A stretch of 64,000 bases of DNA from Nymphaea colorata (GCF_008831285.2 NC_045138.2:18571934-18635933); one strand, 5' to 3'; shown: positions 25,701 through 38,439, counted from the first letter of the stretch. The notes: generated by a model from the sequence alone, not told the origin. A program made the numbers and translations.

Positions 25701-26533
25701 AACAATTTTCAGATCTGGTTTGGCCATAGATCGAAGTTCAAAAATTTTTCGAGCTCAACAATTTTATGCTCAGATAGGACGAATGATTGAAGTTCAACAA
25801 TATTCATATCAAATAAGATCACTGATCGAAGATCAACAATTTTTAGATGAGATAAGACCATTGATGGTAGTTCAATGCCTTTCATATCAAATAAGACTAC
25901 TTATCGAAGTTTAACAATTTTCAAATCTGATTAGACAACTATCGATGTTCGACAATTTTCATATCCAATAAGTCCATTGATCAGATTAGACAATTCATCG
26001 AAGTTCAATAATTTTTAGATTAGATAAGGCCACCGATCGAAGTTCGACAATTTTCAGTTCAGGTAAGACTACTGATCGAAGTTTAACAATCTTCAGATCA
26101 GATAAGATTACTGATCTAAGTTCAAGAATGTTTAGACAAGACATATGATCAAACTTCAAGAATTTTTACATCTGATATGACCACTGATTGGACTTCAACA
26201 ATTTTCAGTTTGATAAGACCATTGATTGTAGTTCAATATTTTTCAGATCAGATAAGACCACTAATGGAAGCTCAGCAATTTTCGGTTCAGATATAGCCAA
26301 TGATTGAAGTTCAAAAATTTTGATATGAGATAAGACCTCTGATCAAATTTCAACGATTTTCACATCAGATAAGATCAGTAATCAACGTTCAAGAATTTTG
26401 AGATAAGATGAAACAATCGATCGGAGATCAACAATTTTCTGATCAGATGGGACCGTTGATCGAACTTCAACAATTTTGTGATAAGACATTGATCGAAGTT
26501 CAACAATTTTCAAATCAAATAACACCATTGATG

Positions 26534-29500
26534 TACACTATCAAATATATTCCAATCCAACAATTTTAGATCGTATACAGCCATGGATCCCAACCCACAT
26601 CAGAACAATTCGTGAATATGAGGAATTGTACGTTTGGTCACTAATTGTTAAGGCCTCACCTAGGCATGGATCACATAAGACCATTGATCTGAACCCACTG
26701 CCAAATCCAAATCCTACAATTTCTAGATACGTTAAAACTATTAATCTAAAACCACAATACGCCCAAATTCGGATACTCTAGGATTAGATATGACCATTGA
26801 TCAAAGTTTAGCACTTTTCAGGTCAAATAAGACCATTGATCGAAGTTCCGCAATATTCGAAACTCCCCTAGATATTTTTGAATTTGTGGAAAGTAATGCT
26901 CTTTTGTATACTTTCATAACTTTTCTTCTCTATTGTTCCTGTCATGGGCTGAACAGTTCCAATCTTTTTTTTTTTAATTTATCTCTCTATTGAAAATTTT
27001 CTTGGATTTTCATCAACATCTTTGACATTTTTTGCCCATGATTCTATATTAGCTTTGGAAGAAAATTTGTATATTTTTCTCAAGCACTTGGTCTCGTAAT
27101 TTTTTGTAGGATTTTGCTTAATTTCTTAAATATTTTCTTGATTGTTTCTCAAGAAAATGCAAATTTTTACCACTGGTTGTTTAATTGTGTGGGAATTTTT
27201 CAAATTTTCAGTGTTTTTTTTTTAATTGTCATTCCATCTGCATTTTGAGATGTTTTCTTTATATGCAAAATCCTGCATAATGTGAAAATATCCAATGTTT
27301 TCGGATGTGAACATATACTTTTCATATCCTTTTTGCAGTTTTATGTGCAGTGTCGTGAGTTACTTTTCAAGGAATGGCAATAATTATGTGATGTTCTATT
27401 ATATTTCCTGTTAGAGCATGGGGAACACATTGCCATTTGACAGGTACACGGTCATGTCTACATCTCCAAAGCATTTAGTAGAATGTAACTTGAGGAACCA
27501 TAGAAAGTCCTCGTTTAGTTATGTCTGATCATTCGTTGTTGAATACCATGTTGGAACCTTGATTACTGAAAAGCTTGCAGAGGTTTTTATTTTCTATATC
27601 ATTTGTTTAAAATGGTTTGCACAAATCCATGTTTTTTAACAGACCGATGTTACTTAAATTTCCTCTATAAACAGGAAGTTTTGGAACTAAAAAATTTGCT
27701 TTTACAAGGATTAGCTAAGGATAAGGTCAACGGGAGGTTCTACTTTTGAGGAATTCAGAATCCAGTAGTTGGTTTGTCTTTTGCTTCTTGCTGGATATTC
27801 TTGACCTATTTGGTTGCTTTGTCTGGTCCATTTTTTTGGGTCATGCATTGCTCTTTACATTTTATGAAGCTGTCCTTGGGTGAGTGCAGCTTGTTGTTAT
27901 TTCATTGTCTTTTCTACTCATTGTTATGTTTCACTTGTGTTTATGTTTCCATACAATTTTTATTCAAGTAGCTGTTTTATAATTATATCATGTCTTTTTG
28001 TTTCCTGACATTTGACTTGGTACTTACCCTTGTTGTGCGAATCCAATATGTTGTGCAATGTCCCTCTAGTTGACATTTCATGGAACACAACGATGGTGTG
28101 TGTGGTTCAACGAAGATAATGTTTTGCCAATTATGGCTAGCTTACTGCTTAAGCAGGTGTTTATGTGGTAAAAGAACTAAAGTTCTCTCATGTATTAGTT
28201 TTATAAGGGACCTAAAATTGTTCTCAAGTAAAACCATTTTTAAGTTCATTAATTTGTATTGATCTTTTGAAACGTACCCAATAATCAGTAGGTCAACGAT
28301 ACTCAATTTAGCTGTAATCTAGGAAATAGTATTACTTTTCTGATTTAACAATCATTTTGACAAAAATGCTCTTATCGACTTTTAATGGATATTAGAAAAA
28401 CTTGTTTTCTTAACTATATTGAAAATGTAGGTGTCTTTTGAATATCTGCATTTTGTGTTTTTGAAACTTTATTAATATTTTTAGACAAAATTTAAGGCAG
28501 TCTAGTGATAGACCCCGTCCGAACATACCTTATTATTTAATTGGCTCAAGTGCTAAGGGAAGATAAGATTACTATAGCAATTGGGAAGAACATACAACAT
28601 GAAATGTGCGAAGCAGCTCTCTCTGTCTTCCCCACACTCGTACATAAATTCAAACTCAATTGATCGTAAATCATTCATATTGGATCATCAAATGATTCAT
28701 ATAAGACACACGTGCATCCACAGTCGGCTTTCAATGAATTTTTTGGTTTTTTGTGGTAGCAGAGGTAGGATATTTTTGGTTAAAGGGCACTTGAGTTATG
28801 TTTGGTGTGCACACACCACATAATTTATTGGATCTCATAGTGTTGTTTTTTTAGTAAATCCTTTATTGCTCCGAGAATTCTTGACCACTGAGAAGAAACC
28901 AAGATGCCGTTCAAAGCTGTCGGTCTGACATCCACTAGTTGGGGGTCCAAGATCCTCATCCCAAAATGTACCAAAGGTAATTTACCCAGCATTTTTTACT
29001 CTTTCTTTTATTAGATGACTCTTGACATCTTTTTTGCATAATCAGGATACAATTGATTTTTTCTTATTTATGCGAAAAAATGTACTTTAAGACCTGTTTA
29101 GATGAGGCAAAGTTAGTATTACCAGGAAAATATGAGAAGATGAATAAGGAAAATTTAGTATAAACTCCCTTTTTTGAAGAGAGTCTCAAATATGAGACTT
29201 AAGTTTCTGATTTTTTTAAATACTTTGTTAGTTTTACTTAATATCAATGTTGTTAGAATCAGCTTAAAAGAATGGCACTGACGTTTTTTTGTTACAGCGT
29301 TGTTTAACTCAAGATGATAACGTTGAAGGGTATGGACTCATACGTTGCTCTGAGGTACCCTTCTATCTCTACTTTCTACAGAAAGTCAGAAACTACCACA
29401 CAGTATACAACATTCCTTTTTTGTTTAGTTTTGGGGCAGCTTTGAAACTATTTTGAAGATAGTCAAAAGCGATATAAATAGGTTGTGGACTATAAATGAT

Positions 29501-32500
29501 AGGGATAAGATCAACTCTAGCTTTCTGTTGGTATTACCTTTGGAAAGTGCTAATAGTACTATTAAGTTTTCGTGAAGGGGCATTAAGTAGCTCACCAATT
29601 TTTGTGGGCAAAATAAAACATTCAATAATTTATAAAACATTAATTTTCCCGTTAAAAGAAAGTTAGTAGCTCACCAATTTCTTGTCCACAGCACATTTAT
29701 TCTTTTTGTACGGGGGAGGTTCCGATCAGAAGGCAATTTTTCTGCCCGACCCTAGTATATGGTTGTTGGAGTTCACTTTGGCGCTCCTTCATGAGTCATG
29801 CCCGTCAAATAATCTAGTCGAAAGATAATTATAGCTCAGCTCGTGGAGTCCCCATCACAAAACCTGAATATCGTTTAGGCAAGTTAGTTGTGGGGTTTTC
29901 AACTTGCGCAATCTAAGAACAATTTGTCTTGTTTACAAATCTAAGAGTTTTTATTTTTAAAATTTTTTTGAAGATTTCGGAAGAATTTTGTTAAAAAAAA
30001 AAAAGATTTGCCGTACCGTATTATATGAGATGAAAAACACTCAGTTTTAAATCTTGTAAATGATATTTGTGGGAACGAGTTAATTTGCAATTTGCGAGGT
30101 GCATCTCTGCCTCAGTGAGTTGTAGTTTATTTTCTCAAAGTGGCAAAAATACTAGAAAAGTCATGTTGGTTTAAGTCTGACATTTTTCACCCAACCGTGG
30201 CTGACAACACTAAGTATATTTTTCTACCAAATTTCTTACTTAAGCATGTTATAGTACTCTTCTGATTTTTTCTTGGTATATCGGTCCTATAAACTAATCT
30301 GTATTTTCTTGATAATGTTTTCGTCGTGTAGCAAACCTGATATGGGATGGAAGAATTTGAACTTGAACTTTAATTAAGGTAATTGAGATCAGCCGACCGC
30401 TGGATATTACCTGTGCTTTCTACAACTCCTGACTATTAATGAGGAAGTGCCCGTGTATTATGAAAAAGTGAGTTGAGGATAGGCTTGGCAGTCGGCTAAG
30501 TTGATTGCTTTAAAGTGTGCATTGTTTCTAGTATTTTCTTTCCAACTGTTCACCGAAAAAAATCTTTTCCTTCCAATTGAACTTAGACATCCCAATTTGA
30601 CAAGTGATGCCCGTCTTTTTGGGTCTTCTAAATTTATGCATGATCTATCCGCAATTTACGAATGCATCCACGCTTGGGTGATGTAGAATTAATTTATCTT
30701 TGGAATGACATATTTAGGGGCTCATCTTTTCCGAACCTTCACTGTTATCTAATATAGCGGTCATGATTCAATGCCTTATGATGGAGTGTTCCAGGTTCTC
30801 GCTTTATTATTTAACCGAGAAGATGAACAAACGAAATCCATAAGGTCAGACCGAAAGTTCTACTTCAATGCAAGCAAGATCTTCAATCATCACATGGTAG
30901 CACTTATAATTTTTGTTTCAACAGAAAAAATACACCATGCTTTCTTTATTAGTCCGCCGCATTGCATGTCAAACATGCAGCTACTAGAACTTCAGTTTTA
31001 ATTTTACACTGCGACAGACCGTCCTACGGCAAGGGAGGTCGGTGGCAGCCCTTCGGCGGCAATGGAGAAGCAGCAGCCTCCCCTACCTTAACGCCCGCAT
31101 TCAATTTTCTTTATTTTGCCATAAATTGAAATTGGGCGTCAAGCAAAACTGTCGACCTTTGTTTATATGTAAAGGAGATTGCTGGAAAGGGAGAGAACAC
31201 AAAGGCGCTTGTGCTTTCTTCTTCACAAATGTGGTCCAAAGTGGGTAAAGAAGAATCATGTAGCAGATACGAGATGCAAGGTCACAACTTTCTCTTGGTA
31301 AGGCGTGAATTTTGGTCCTTAAATTTTGAAGAATCCGAGTGGTTACATTTTCAAGCTTTGAAAAACCTACTCGCTGCAATGATCTTATGTCATCTTTATT
31401 GGCACGGACACAGAGACACTTTGGATGACCAAAGTGTGCCTGTGTATATTCAATCGCTTGTCTTGGATAGCCATGCTCATCTTTTTTTATTAAGAAAAAT
31501 GTTTCACTTTGGATGACCAAGGCCGATGATATCCTAAACTTTAAACTCCATGTTATAGAGAACACTTGTATTGCGTAGATCTGGATCGGCGCTTGATATC
31601 GAGTTTTAACTACATCAGGGTGTCAGACTTATGAATGATTTACACACCAATTTAGCAAGCTTAACCATCTTCAGTACTATGATTATAATTTTAAAATAGT
31701 GACAATCAACAAGTTTCAGTTCATTAACCAAAGGAACGCTCAGTTACGTTGGTTGTATGAATCAAATGGGGTATAGTTTTAGGAAAAAATACATGCACAC
31801 ATAAGAACCACAAGCCTTCGCACCCCAAGCCGTGCTCAATATGAACAAAATTGATTACTCGGACTTTCTTTTCCTTCTTAAGAAATTATGAAGATTCGAC
31901 CTCATAGGTATATTCAACCTGACTCCTTTACTAGGTATCGACACTTGTACCATGCGTATGTTTTTTAACAAAAATTGCTTGTAAGGCATGAATATTTTGA
32001 AAAGAAAATTCTGTCCCGTTAATTTTCAAGCGTCATGGAAACATGGAATTAATTTTATGTCCCAATTAAGAGCCAATTCTTATGAAATAAATTGTATAGG
32101 ATGCCAACACACCAATTAAATTTCAAAATGTGGGTGCAATAGCCTTATTAGCACTTTAGTTAAAAGCTTAAGTAGCTACATCTTTCGATATTAATCGTCC
32201 TTGATTGGTCGACGAGGCACTCTCTAATTGATTTTTTTTTTTTTGCGGTACTAAACAAATAGAGAAGCGGTAGCTTATGGTAGTGAGGCAATTAAGCGAT
32301 GGAAAATTTTCGAGAGATGTGAAGAGGATGGGGAACACAGTGCAACAAGATTCCACAAACATTTTAAATTTTTTTTTTTTTTAAAGAAGCTACTACCGTT
32401 CAAATAAAGACGTGGTGATGTGGAGAAGAAGCTGCCGTTGTGCTAGAGGACCAAATATTTCAAAAAACCAATTAGAAATTTCAGGGATCATTTTAACCTA

Positions 32501-35028
32501 TAATCATAAAAAAGAACCCTTTTTTTTCAAAAATGTATTAAAAACGACAAAAATAAACCAACCTAATAAACCGCAAAAAATGCCGTCTTTTATATTTTTG
32601 ATGTCAAAAAGGCTTCTTTTTATTTCCCCAATTTTTAGCTGTTATTTATCTACTTATTTTTTATATTATCTTATTAGTTTCTTACTTATTTGATTCATAA
32701 ATTTTAATATTTTTCTAAAATTTTTAAAAAATTACCATATTTTTTCCTTTTTTTTCTAGCTCGTTATATTATACCAAGAAAATAATATTAGTCACCATGC
32801 TTCTTTATTTGTTGTCTTTGTGGTCAACAGGAGAAGGAAACTTAGAAATTAATTCCTAGAAGCAGGAGATGGGCAGTTTTAATGTATCATTATGTTGACG
32901 CAACCATTGAGTGCATGGATGGTATTAATTAGGTGGTCAAGCTTACCTTCAACTTGATGTAATTAAAAATCGAGGTATGTTCTGACAGAATTTGCCTGGA
33001 TCGATGAGAGCAACAATATGAGAAAGAGAGAGAGTTCATGATCGAATCATGAATCAGATAAAAATTGATCACCAAACTTTTATATCGTGGGAGAGAATAA
33101 TCGAGGGCCATGATCGAATCACATTAAGACTGACCAAGTTCTTTATCAATCCATCGGAGACTTAATTACTCGAGTGGAGATGCGTAGCTGCTCATTCATG
33201 TCAAAAGGGGCTTGTCATGGTTGCTTCTCATGTGGTTTGGCTTCATTTGCCTTGATATACACCACCGTTCATTTTATTAAATTGTTCTATACTCAAAAAG
33301 AATTTCTGAGAGTTTCTCGGCGTCCAGTTCCAACTGAAATTCCTTTTCTTATCTGATATTCAATAAGAGACTTCGCTTCGGCGATGCCCGTTTTGCCATT
33401 TTGGTTTAGTAAATGTTTCATGTGAAAGTCCAGAAACTAGGCACTTCTCTTTTGTTACTTGCCTTCCATATCAATATTTAATTAAATCTGAATCCAATCA
33501 ATGTTTAACTAAACCTGAATCCAAATCCCAATCCGATCGATTGACGTTTCTTGTATTCGAGTCTGATCCGAGTTATTAATCGCATGTCAAAATTGTTTAG
33601 TTCCTATTTTTGTTATACAGTTTTGTCAGATATATCGGATGTCAATAAGACTTCCTATGCACAAAGTCTTAATATTTTTGGACTTGGGATTGCATTTGCT
33701 GTTTGTATTTGAGTTATATCCAGGTGCGAATTTCCCACAAAACATACCATTAGAAATATAATTACTGGTAGATTGGAGGTACATAATACAAAAAAAACGG
33801 AAATCATAACAAATAATCTCTCATCCTTAATGACACCCTTACGCATTCGCCCAACTTCGATTCAGGATTCCCATCACACATAGTTTTTCTGGAAAATGTG
33901 ACGCTAGACTAAATTTAAACCACTAGCTAGCCTTTTCTCTTTTAAGCCTCAAAAGATCGACTATGTATATATATATATGATTTGCTTCGGAGGGGTTCAG
34001 TAAATTGCAAGTGACAAGGAAAGTGACTGTCCTAGTCTCTGGATTTTGGTATCATTTGCTCAAAGTCTTCTTTGATTTGAACCTTGTTGCTTGTTTGGCA
34101 CGGTAGGGCATGATATCCTTTTCTTAGGAAAGGGACACAATTTCATGGCCTTTTCTTAGGAATCGCCATCTTGATTCGTGATCTCACAGCTTGCATTCCG
34201 ATATCTTAAAACTAAATTTTCATGGAATCAAATCTGTTTGCCTTGCCGCCAAACACCGCTTAGAAGAATTTCTAAGCCGATTGCCTAGTGTTCTTCTAGT
34301 TCGGGTGCCAAGTTCATTTCTCGAAAAAAAAAAAACACAAAAATACACACGATTTAGCACTTTGTTTCAAGTCCGTGCATGGTGAATAAGAAGCATCAAC
34401 TAACGCCGCCACCTTTCGTGGGTTAATGAATTTGGTTATGCAACCTTAATCTCCGCTGTTTCTGATATCCAATACTACAAATTGGCGTTCAGGTGTCAAA
34501 ATCTGGATCCAATCCAAAATTCAGTAAAATTTAGAGACTGATTCTCAGCTAGATTTGTTTGAACAAAGGAATACGATTCTACGAGAAAATTCCAGAGCTT
34601 AAATTGTCTTGAGATTTTTTCAAATCTCATATGTAGGTCACAAAATCTTACTTATCCACATATGGCCAATTAAAGCTAATTTACAAGTGGATTGACAAGT
34701 TTCAGGCCTAGAGATCGGATCCTCAAAAGGCTAAATAGAAAAATAATCTAAACTAATTTAACTTTGTAAAATGTAATGACATAATTTTTTGCAAAGTATA
34801 TTGCATCTTATCGTCTCCGCACTCGAGAGAATGCGGCCACAGAAGATATGGGGGGGCCTCTTTCAAACCACTATCAAAATGAATAACGATGTGATGTTTG
34901 ACAACTCTAAGATTGGACTTGCTGCATGCTGTATCATTAAATAGAAGACGATCTTTAGAAGCATAACTCAACGAGAAACTGGAATCCAGAAAGGTAGACA
35001 AAGAGGATTGAGGAAGGTATGCTAACTT
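26534..35028. other. Intergenic DNA between satellite and receptor-like protein gene
   Basis: AT-rich, with poly-T/poly-A runs and no gene I can identify. Two stray satellite units lie at 26782-26859. Exon-like stretches bounded by good splice signals (for example 27675-27722 and 29297-29353) are listed as findings but belong to no family I recognise. A region near 34000-34090 resembles 1128-1205 weakly. Promoter and 5' UTR of the receptor gene should lie in the last few hundred bases, but I cannot assign a TATA box with confidence. Confidence 0.5.
26782..26859. repeat. Two detached satellite units
   Basis: ATTAGATATGACCATTGATC followed by a second diverged unit ending CGCAATATTCG gives 78 bp, two 39-bp periods, about 250 bp beyond the array edge. 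It indicates the array once extended further right or that the edge has been eroded by insertions. Confidence 0.75.
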
Positions 35029-38000
35029 ATGAAAATTTCTTCGGTGGCTTTTGTCACACAACTTTATGATAACCCACACGTAATTTGTTTGCAGATCTGG
35101 ATGTTGGCTATGGTGTCTGACAGTAGAAGAAGTTGCAGACCTGCAATGCCAATGTTGGTTTCTTCTCTTCCAACAACAATGGTTTTACTACTATTACTTC
35201 TGTTGGTATGCGCAATAGATGGAGGTTTAACAAGCGCTTCATGCCTCAACAACGAAGCCTCCATCCTGCTGCGAATCAAGGAGGACCTTCACTTGTCCAA
35301 TGGAAGACTAAGCTCATGGGATTCAAATGGTTCAGACTGCTGCATGTGGGAGGGAGTGTATTGTGATCCTCACACTGGACACATCATTGGCCTTCAACTT
35401 CGTGGTAGCCCCACAACTGAGAGTATTCCCCATGTTATTATGGATATTGATGATGTGTATGAAAGCTTTCGAAAAGAGCACTATGTCGACCCCCGTGATA
35501 TCACAGGATCAAGAGTACCTGCTTCTCTCTTTGAGCTCCACCAACTCCAGCATCTTGACCTCAGTGGTTGTGACTTCAATGGGTCTGCCATACCTCCAGA
35601 ACTCACCCAACTGACCCACTTGACTCATCTCAATCTCTCTCGTGCTTGGTTTTCAGGTCAGGTTCCAAACGAACTATCAATCATGTCTGACTTAGTTTCC
35701 TTAGACCTCTCCTACATTTCGTACTTCTATTTTGATGTCTCTCTTGAGTCGTGGCCATTTGATGATTCGTTTGAGTTGAAACTACATGATTTAGAAGGCT
35801 TTGTGCAGAACTTTAGGCATTTAAAGTACCTCCACTTGGATTATGTTCGTATTGAGCTGAGCAACTCGCAAAAGTGGAGTATCAACCTAGCCTCCGCATT
35901 GCCCAATCTACGATCCCTTAGTTTAGTCAATTGTGATCTTCATGGCAGCCTCTCTCCTCATATTTTCAAGCTCCCACATCTTCAAGCCCTTGATCTATCA
36001 TACAATATGGATTTAGATGGAAAATTAATGCCATCATCTTTTACCCCAGAGAGCAATCTCCAATCTCTACGCCTTGCTTCGACCAACTTGTCTGGCCACC
36101 TACCATCAGAAGTGTTTGAGCTTCCACTCTTAAAGGTTCTTGATTTGACCTATAGTACTGAGTTGACTGGCCTATTGCATATCGGATTAGCAAAGAGTAA
36201 GCTCCAAATTCTTAAACTCTCTCATATCATGTTGTCAGGAGGCCTACCTGATTGGATTGGAAACCTTACATCCTTAGTTGAGCTAGATCTCTCTCTTACT
36301 GGTCTCTCTGGTAGCTTACCCATCACCATTGGTAATCTTAGATGCTTAACGTCTTTGGATCTTTCTTCTACAAGTTTGTCAGGCATCCTTCCAGCTACAA
36401 TAGGAAATCTTACAGCTTTAACACACATGTATCTTTCTGGTACTAGTTTCTCCGGTCATCTTCCTATCACAATGGAAAATCTTACGGCTTTAACACACCT
36501 AGATCTTAGTGGAACTAATATGTCAAGCAGTCTTCCTATTACCATAAGAAGCCTTAGCGCCTTAAACTATTTAGACTTGAGTGGTTGCAACTTTACAGGC
36601 ATAGATTCATCATTCTTTGTCAACCTCACCCAACTAACTTATCTTGACCTTTCTAATAACATGATCAGTGGCTCATTACCATCTTTACCACAATATCTTA
36701 GTACCATCCACCTCGGCTCTAATAATTTTAGTGGCGCAATCCCAAATTCATATAATTTTTTAAAGATTAAGACATTAGACCTTTCGTCCAACTCATTGAC
36801 AGGAACCATTCCTTCTAATCTAATCCCTGGTCCATCTTCAGTGGAATCTTCACTTCAATACCTTGACCTTTCATACAATAAATTTGATGGCTACCTTGAC
36901 CTTGGAATTTTTGCAAACTTCAAGAAACTTTACTTCTTATCACTTTCTGGAAACAACTTGACCATAGATGTTCACAACCCAACCCTCAAGTTTGCAAGTT
37001 TACAGCATCTGAGGTTGGCCTCGTGCAACGTCAACCAATTCCCCCAATTCCTTTGTCACCATAAACCTATTCAGACTTTGGACCTCTCAAAGAACATGAT
37101 CACTGGGGAAATTCCAAATTGGTTGAATATTGCCATGTCTTTGAACATATCTCACAACATGTTATCAAGCATCGGACAAGGGGTTTTTCTCAACATTGAT
37201 GACATTGATTTGAGCTTCAACATGTTGAATTGCAATTTAAGCGCTCTTTTCCCTGGCACAAGTTCCTTTGACAGTATTGATTACTTTTCAATCAGTAACA
37301 ATAATGTAACAGGAGAAGTGCCAGCTTCCCTCTGTAGCTTCACTATGGTTTCGTTGCTTGACCTGTCAAACAATATGCTTAGTGGTGCAATACCTGATTG
37401 CCTCTTTAAGTTGACTTCATTGGTGGAAGTCAAGCTCCAAAACAATAAACTGCAAGGCCAAATCCCAGAGTTTAGCAATTGTGCGAGGAATAGATTGAGT
37501 ATATTTGATCTAAGTGATAATATGCTTGAGGGTGACATCCCCACATCCCTTGGGTACTGCAAAGATGTTGAGTTCATAAATTTGGGACATAATAAAGTAA
37601 GTGGTGAATTCCCCTCTTGGCTTGGAAAACTGCCTAAATTGAAAGTTCTTGTGTTGAGGTCCAACTTTTTAAGTGGTACTATCAACTTCAACTTCGATCA
37701 GAATGCTTTCCAAGAACTGCTCATATTTGATGTCTCTATCAACAAATTCACAGGAAAACTTCCATTCGGCTTGTTGTTAAGCTTAAATGCAATGAAGACA
37801 TTCAACTCCAAATCTAGCATCCCCAAGGAATTCATATTAGTTGACTATGTTAAAGAATGGGAGGTGACAATGGATGCCAAAGGAATAAACTTGACGTACT
37901 TGAGGGAAATGCACTCCATCATGAAGATAATTGATCTCTCCAGCAACTACTTTGAGGGTGAGATTTCAGAAGAGATTGGAGTTCTTAGTGGCCTTCAGGC

Positions 38001-38439
38001 ACTAAAAATTTCAAGGAACAAACTCAAAGGCCCAATACCCAAGAGCATCGGGGCCCTAAAACATCTGGAATCATTGGATCTATCTGATAACTACCTTTCA
38101 GGTGAAATACCAGAAGAAGTTATTGCACTCAATTCTCTTGGCTACCTGAATCTGTCGTACAATAATCTTTCTGGAAGAATCCCTCAATCACAACATTTTT
38201 CTACCTTTGATGCTCCATGTTTTGAAGGGAATCCAAGTCTTTGCGGACCGCCACTTTCACTTCCTTGTGAAGACAATGACAGCACCACAGTGTTTCCTCT
38301 TTTTGGATTGAGGCAAACAGATGAAGAGAGAATGTGGAAATACATATCATTGGGACTAGGTTTTGGAGTAGGTTTTGGCACCGCAATCAGTTTTTCATTT
38401 TTCTTGAATAACGAGAGGGACTTCGATTGGAGAATCTAG
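35029..38439 (+). CDS. LRR receptor-like protein (RLP, Ve1/Cf type), no kinase domain
   Basis: Single-exon frame, up to 1,136 residues. A cell-surface receptor of this class senses extracellular ligands and, in the family, signals through the adaptor kinase SOBIR1 and BAK1 in immunity; some members act in development. Seen: a hydrophobic signal peptide around residues 51-66; the LRR N-cap about 72-113 with the CC.W.GV.C pattern; roughly thirty plant-type LRRs (LxxLxLSxNxLSGxIP); a non-LRR island about 926-963; four closing LRRs; a C-terminal cap with EGNPSLCGPPL; a short acidic linker; a transmembrane helix about 1106-1126 with GxxxG-type glycines (GLGFGVGFG); and a tail of about ten residues. 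The first 39 codons lack signal-peptide character. Translation more likely starts at Met25 (35101), Met40 (35146) or Met42 (35152), and TTTGCAG just before 35095 could even be an acceptor. Ligand unknown. The frame is intact. Confidence 0.92.
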   Translation: MKISSVAFVTQLYDNPHVICLQIWMLAMVSDSRRSCRPAMPMLVSSLPTTMVLLLLLLLVCAIDGGLTSASCLNNEASILLRIKEDLHLSNGRLSSWDSNGSDCCMWEGVYCDPHTGHIIGLQLRGSPTTESIPHVIMDIDDVYESFRKEHYVDPRDITGSRVPASLFELHQLQHLDLSGCDFNGSAIPPELTQLTHLTHLNLSRAWFSGQVPNELSIMSDLVSLDLSYISYFYFDVSLESWPFDDSFELKLHDLEGFVQNFRHLKYLHLDYVRIELSNSQKWSINLASALPNLRSLSLVNCDLHGSLSPHIFKLPHLQALDLSYNMDLDGKLMPSSFTPESNLQSLRLASTNLSGHLPSEVFELPLLKVLDLTYSTELTGLLHIGLAKSKLQILKLSHIMLSGGLPDWIGNLTSLVELDLSLTGLSGSLPITIGNLRCLTSLDLSSTSLSGILPATIGNLTALTHMYLSGTSFSGHLPITMENLTALTHLDLSGTNMSSSLPITIRSLSALNYLDLSGCNFTGIDSSFFVNLTQLTYLDLSNNMISGSLPSLPQYLSTIHLGSNNFSGAIPNSYNFLKIKTLDLSSNSLTGTIPSNLIPGPSSVESSLQYLDLSYNKFDGYLDLGIFANFKKLYFLSLSGNNLTIDVHNPTLKFASLQHLRLASCNVNQFPQFLCHHKPIQTLDLSKNMITGEIPNWLNIAMSLNISHNMLSSIGQGVFLNIDDIDLSFNMLNCNLSALFPGTSSFDSIDYFSISNNNVTGEVPASLCSFTMVSLLDLSNNMLSGAIPDCLFKLTSLVEVKLQNNKLQGQIPEFSNCARNRLSIFDLSDNMLEGDIPTSLGYCKDVEFINLGHNKVSGEFPSWLGKLPKLKVLVLRSNFLSGTINFNFDQNAFQELLIFDVSINKFTGKLPFGLLLSLNAMKTFNSKSSIPKEFILVDYVKEWEVTMDAKGINLTYLREMHSIMKIIDLSSNYFEGEISEEIGVLSGLQALKISRNKLKGPIPKSIGALKHLESLDLSDNYLSGEIPEEVIALNSLGYLNLSYNNLSGRIPQSQHFSTFDAPCFEGNPSLCGPPLSLPCEDNDSTTVFPLFGLRQTDEERMWKYISLGLGFGVGFGTAISFSFFLNNERDFDWRI

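Larger units (their letters stand above)
13111..26533. repeat. 39-bp tandem satellite array, about 340 units, with higher-order repeats
   Basis: The unit is 39 bp. One half reads GATCGAAGTTCAACAATATT and the other carries CAGATCAGA and AAGACCACT. About 13.4 kb is filled with such units at varying divergence. Since 39 is 13 codons, one frame on each strand stays open over many units: on plus the motif SSTIFRSDKTTDR, on minus VVLSDLNIVELRS. The longest run is 17908-18495 (-), 195 codons. Higher-order repeats are visible: an 857-bp period (15.55-18.0 kb; for example landmarks 15546, 16403, 17260) and a 428-bp period (18.59-19.74 kb, again near 21.4-21.8 kb). Both periods are one base short of a multiple of 39, so they shift frame. 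Units at the right edge (25.6-26.5 kb) are more diverged and favour AATTTT over AATATT. I see no start context, introns or termination supporting a gene; I treat the open frames as by-products of the period. Confidence 0.95.

Noticed and set aside
13111-26533. CRISPR-like array
   Set aside because: Units are contiguous with no unique spacers, and the sequence is a plant nuclear genome with spliceosomal introns.
31101-31565. 154-codon minus-strand frame as a protein gene
   Set aside because: No recognisable motif. The sequence contains short internal repeats of CTTTGGATGACCAA and looks like dispersed-repeat DNA.
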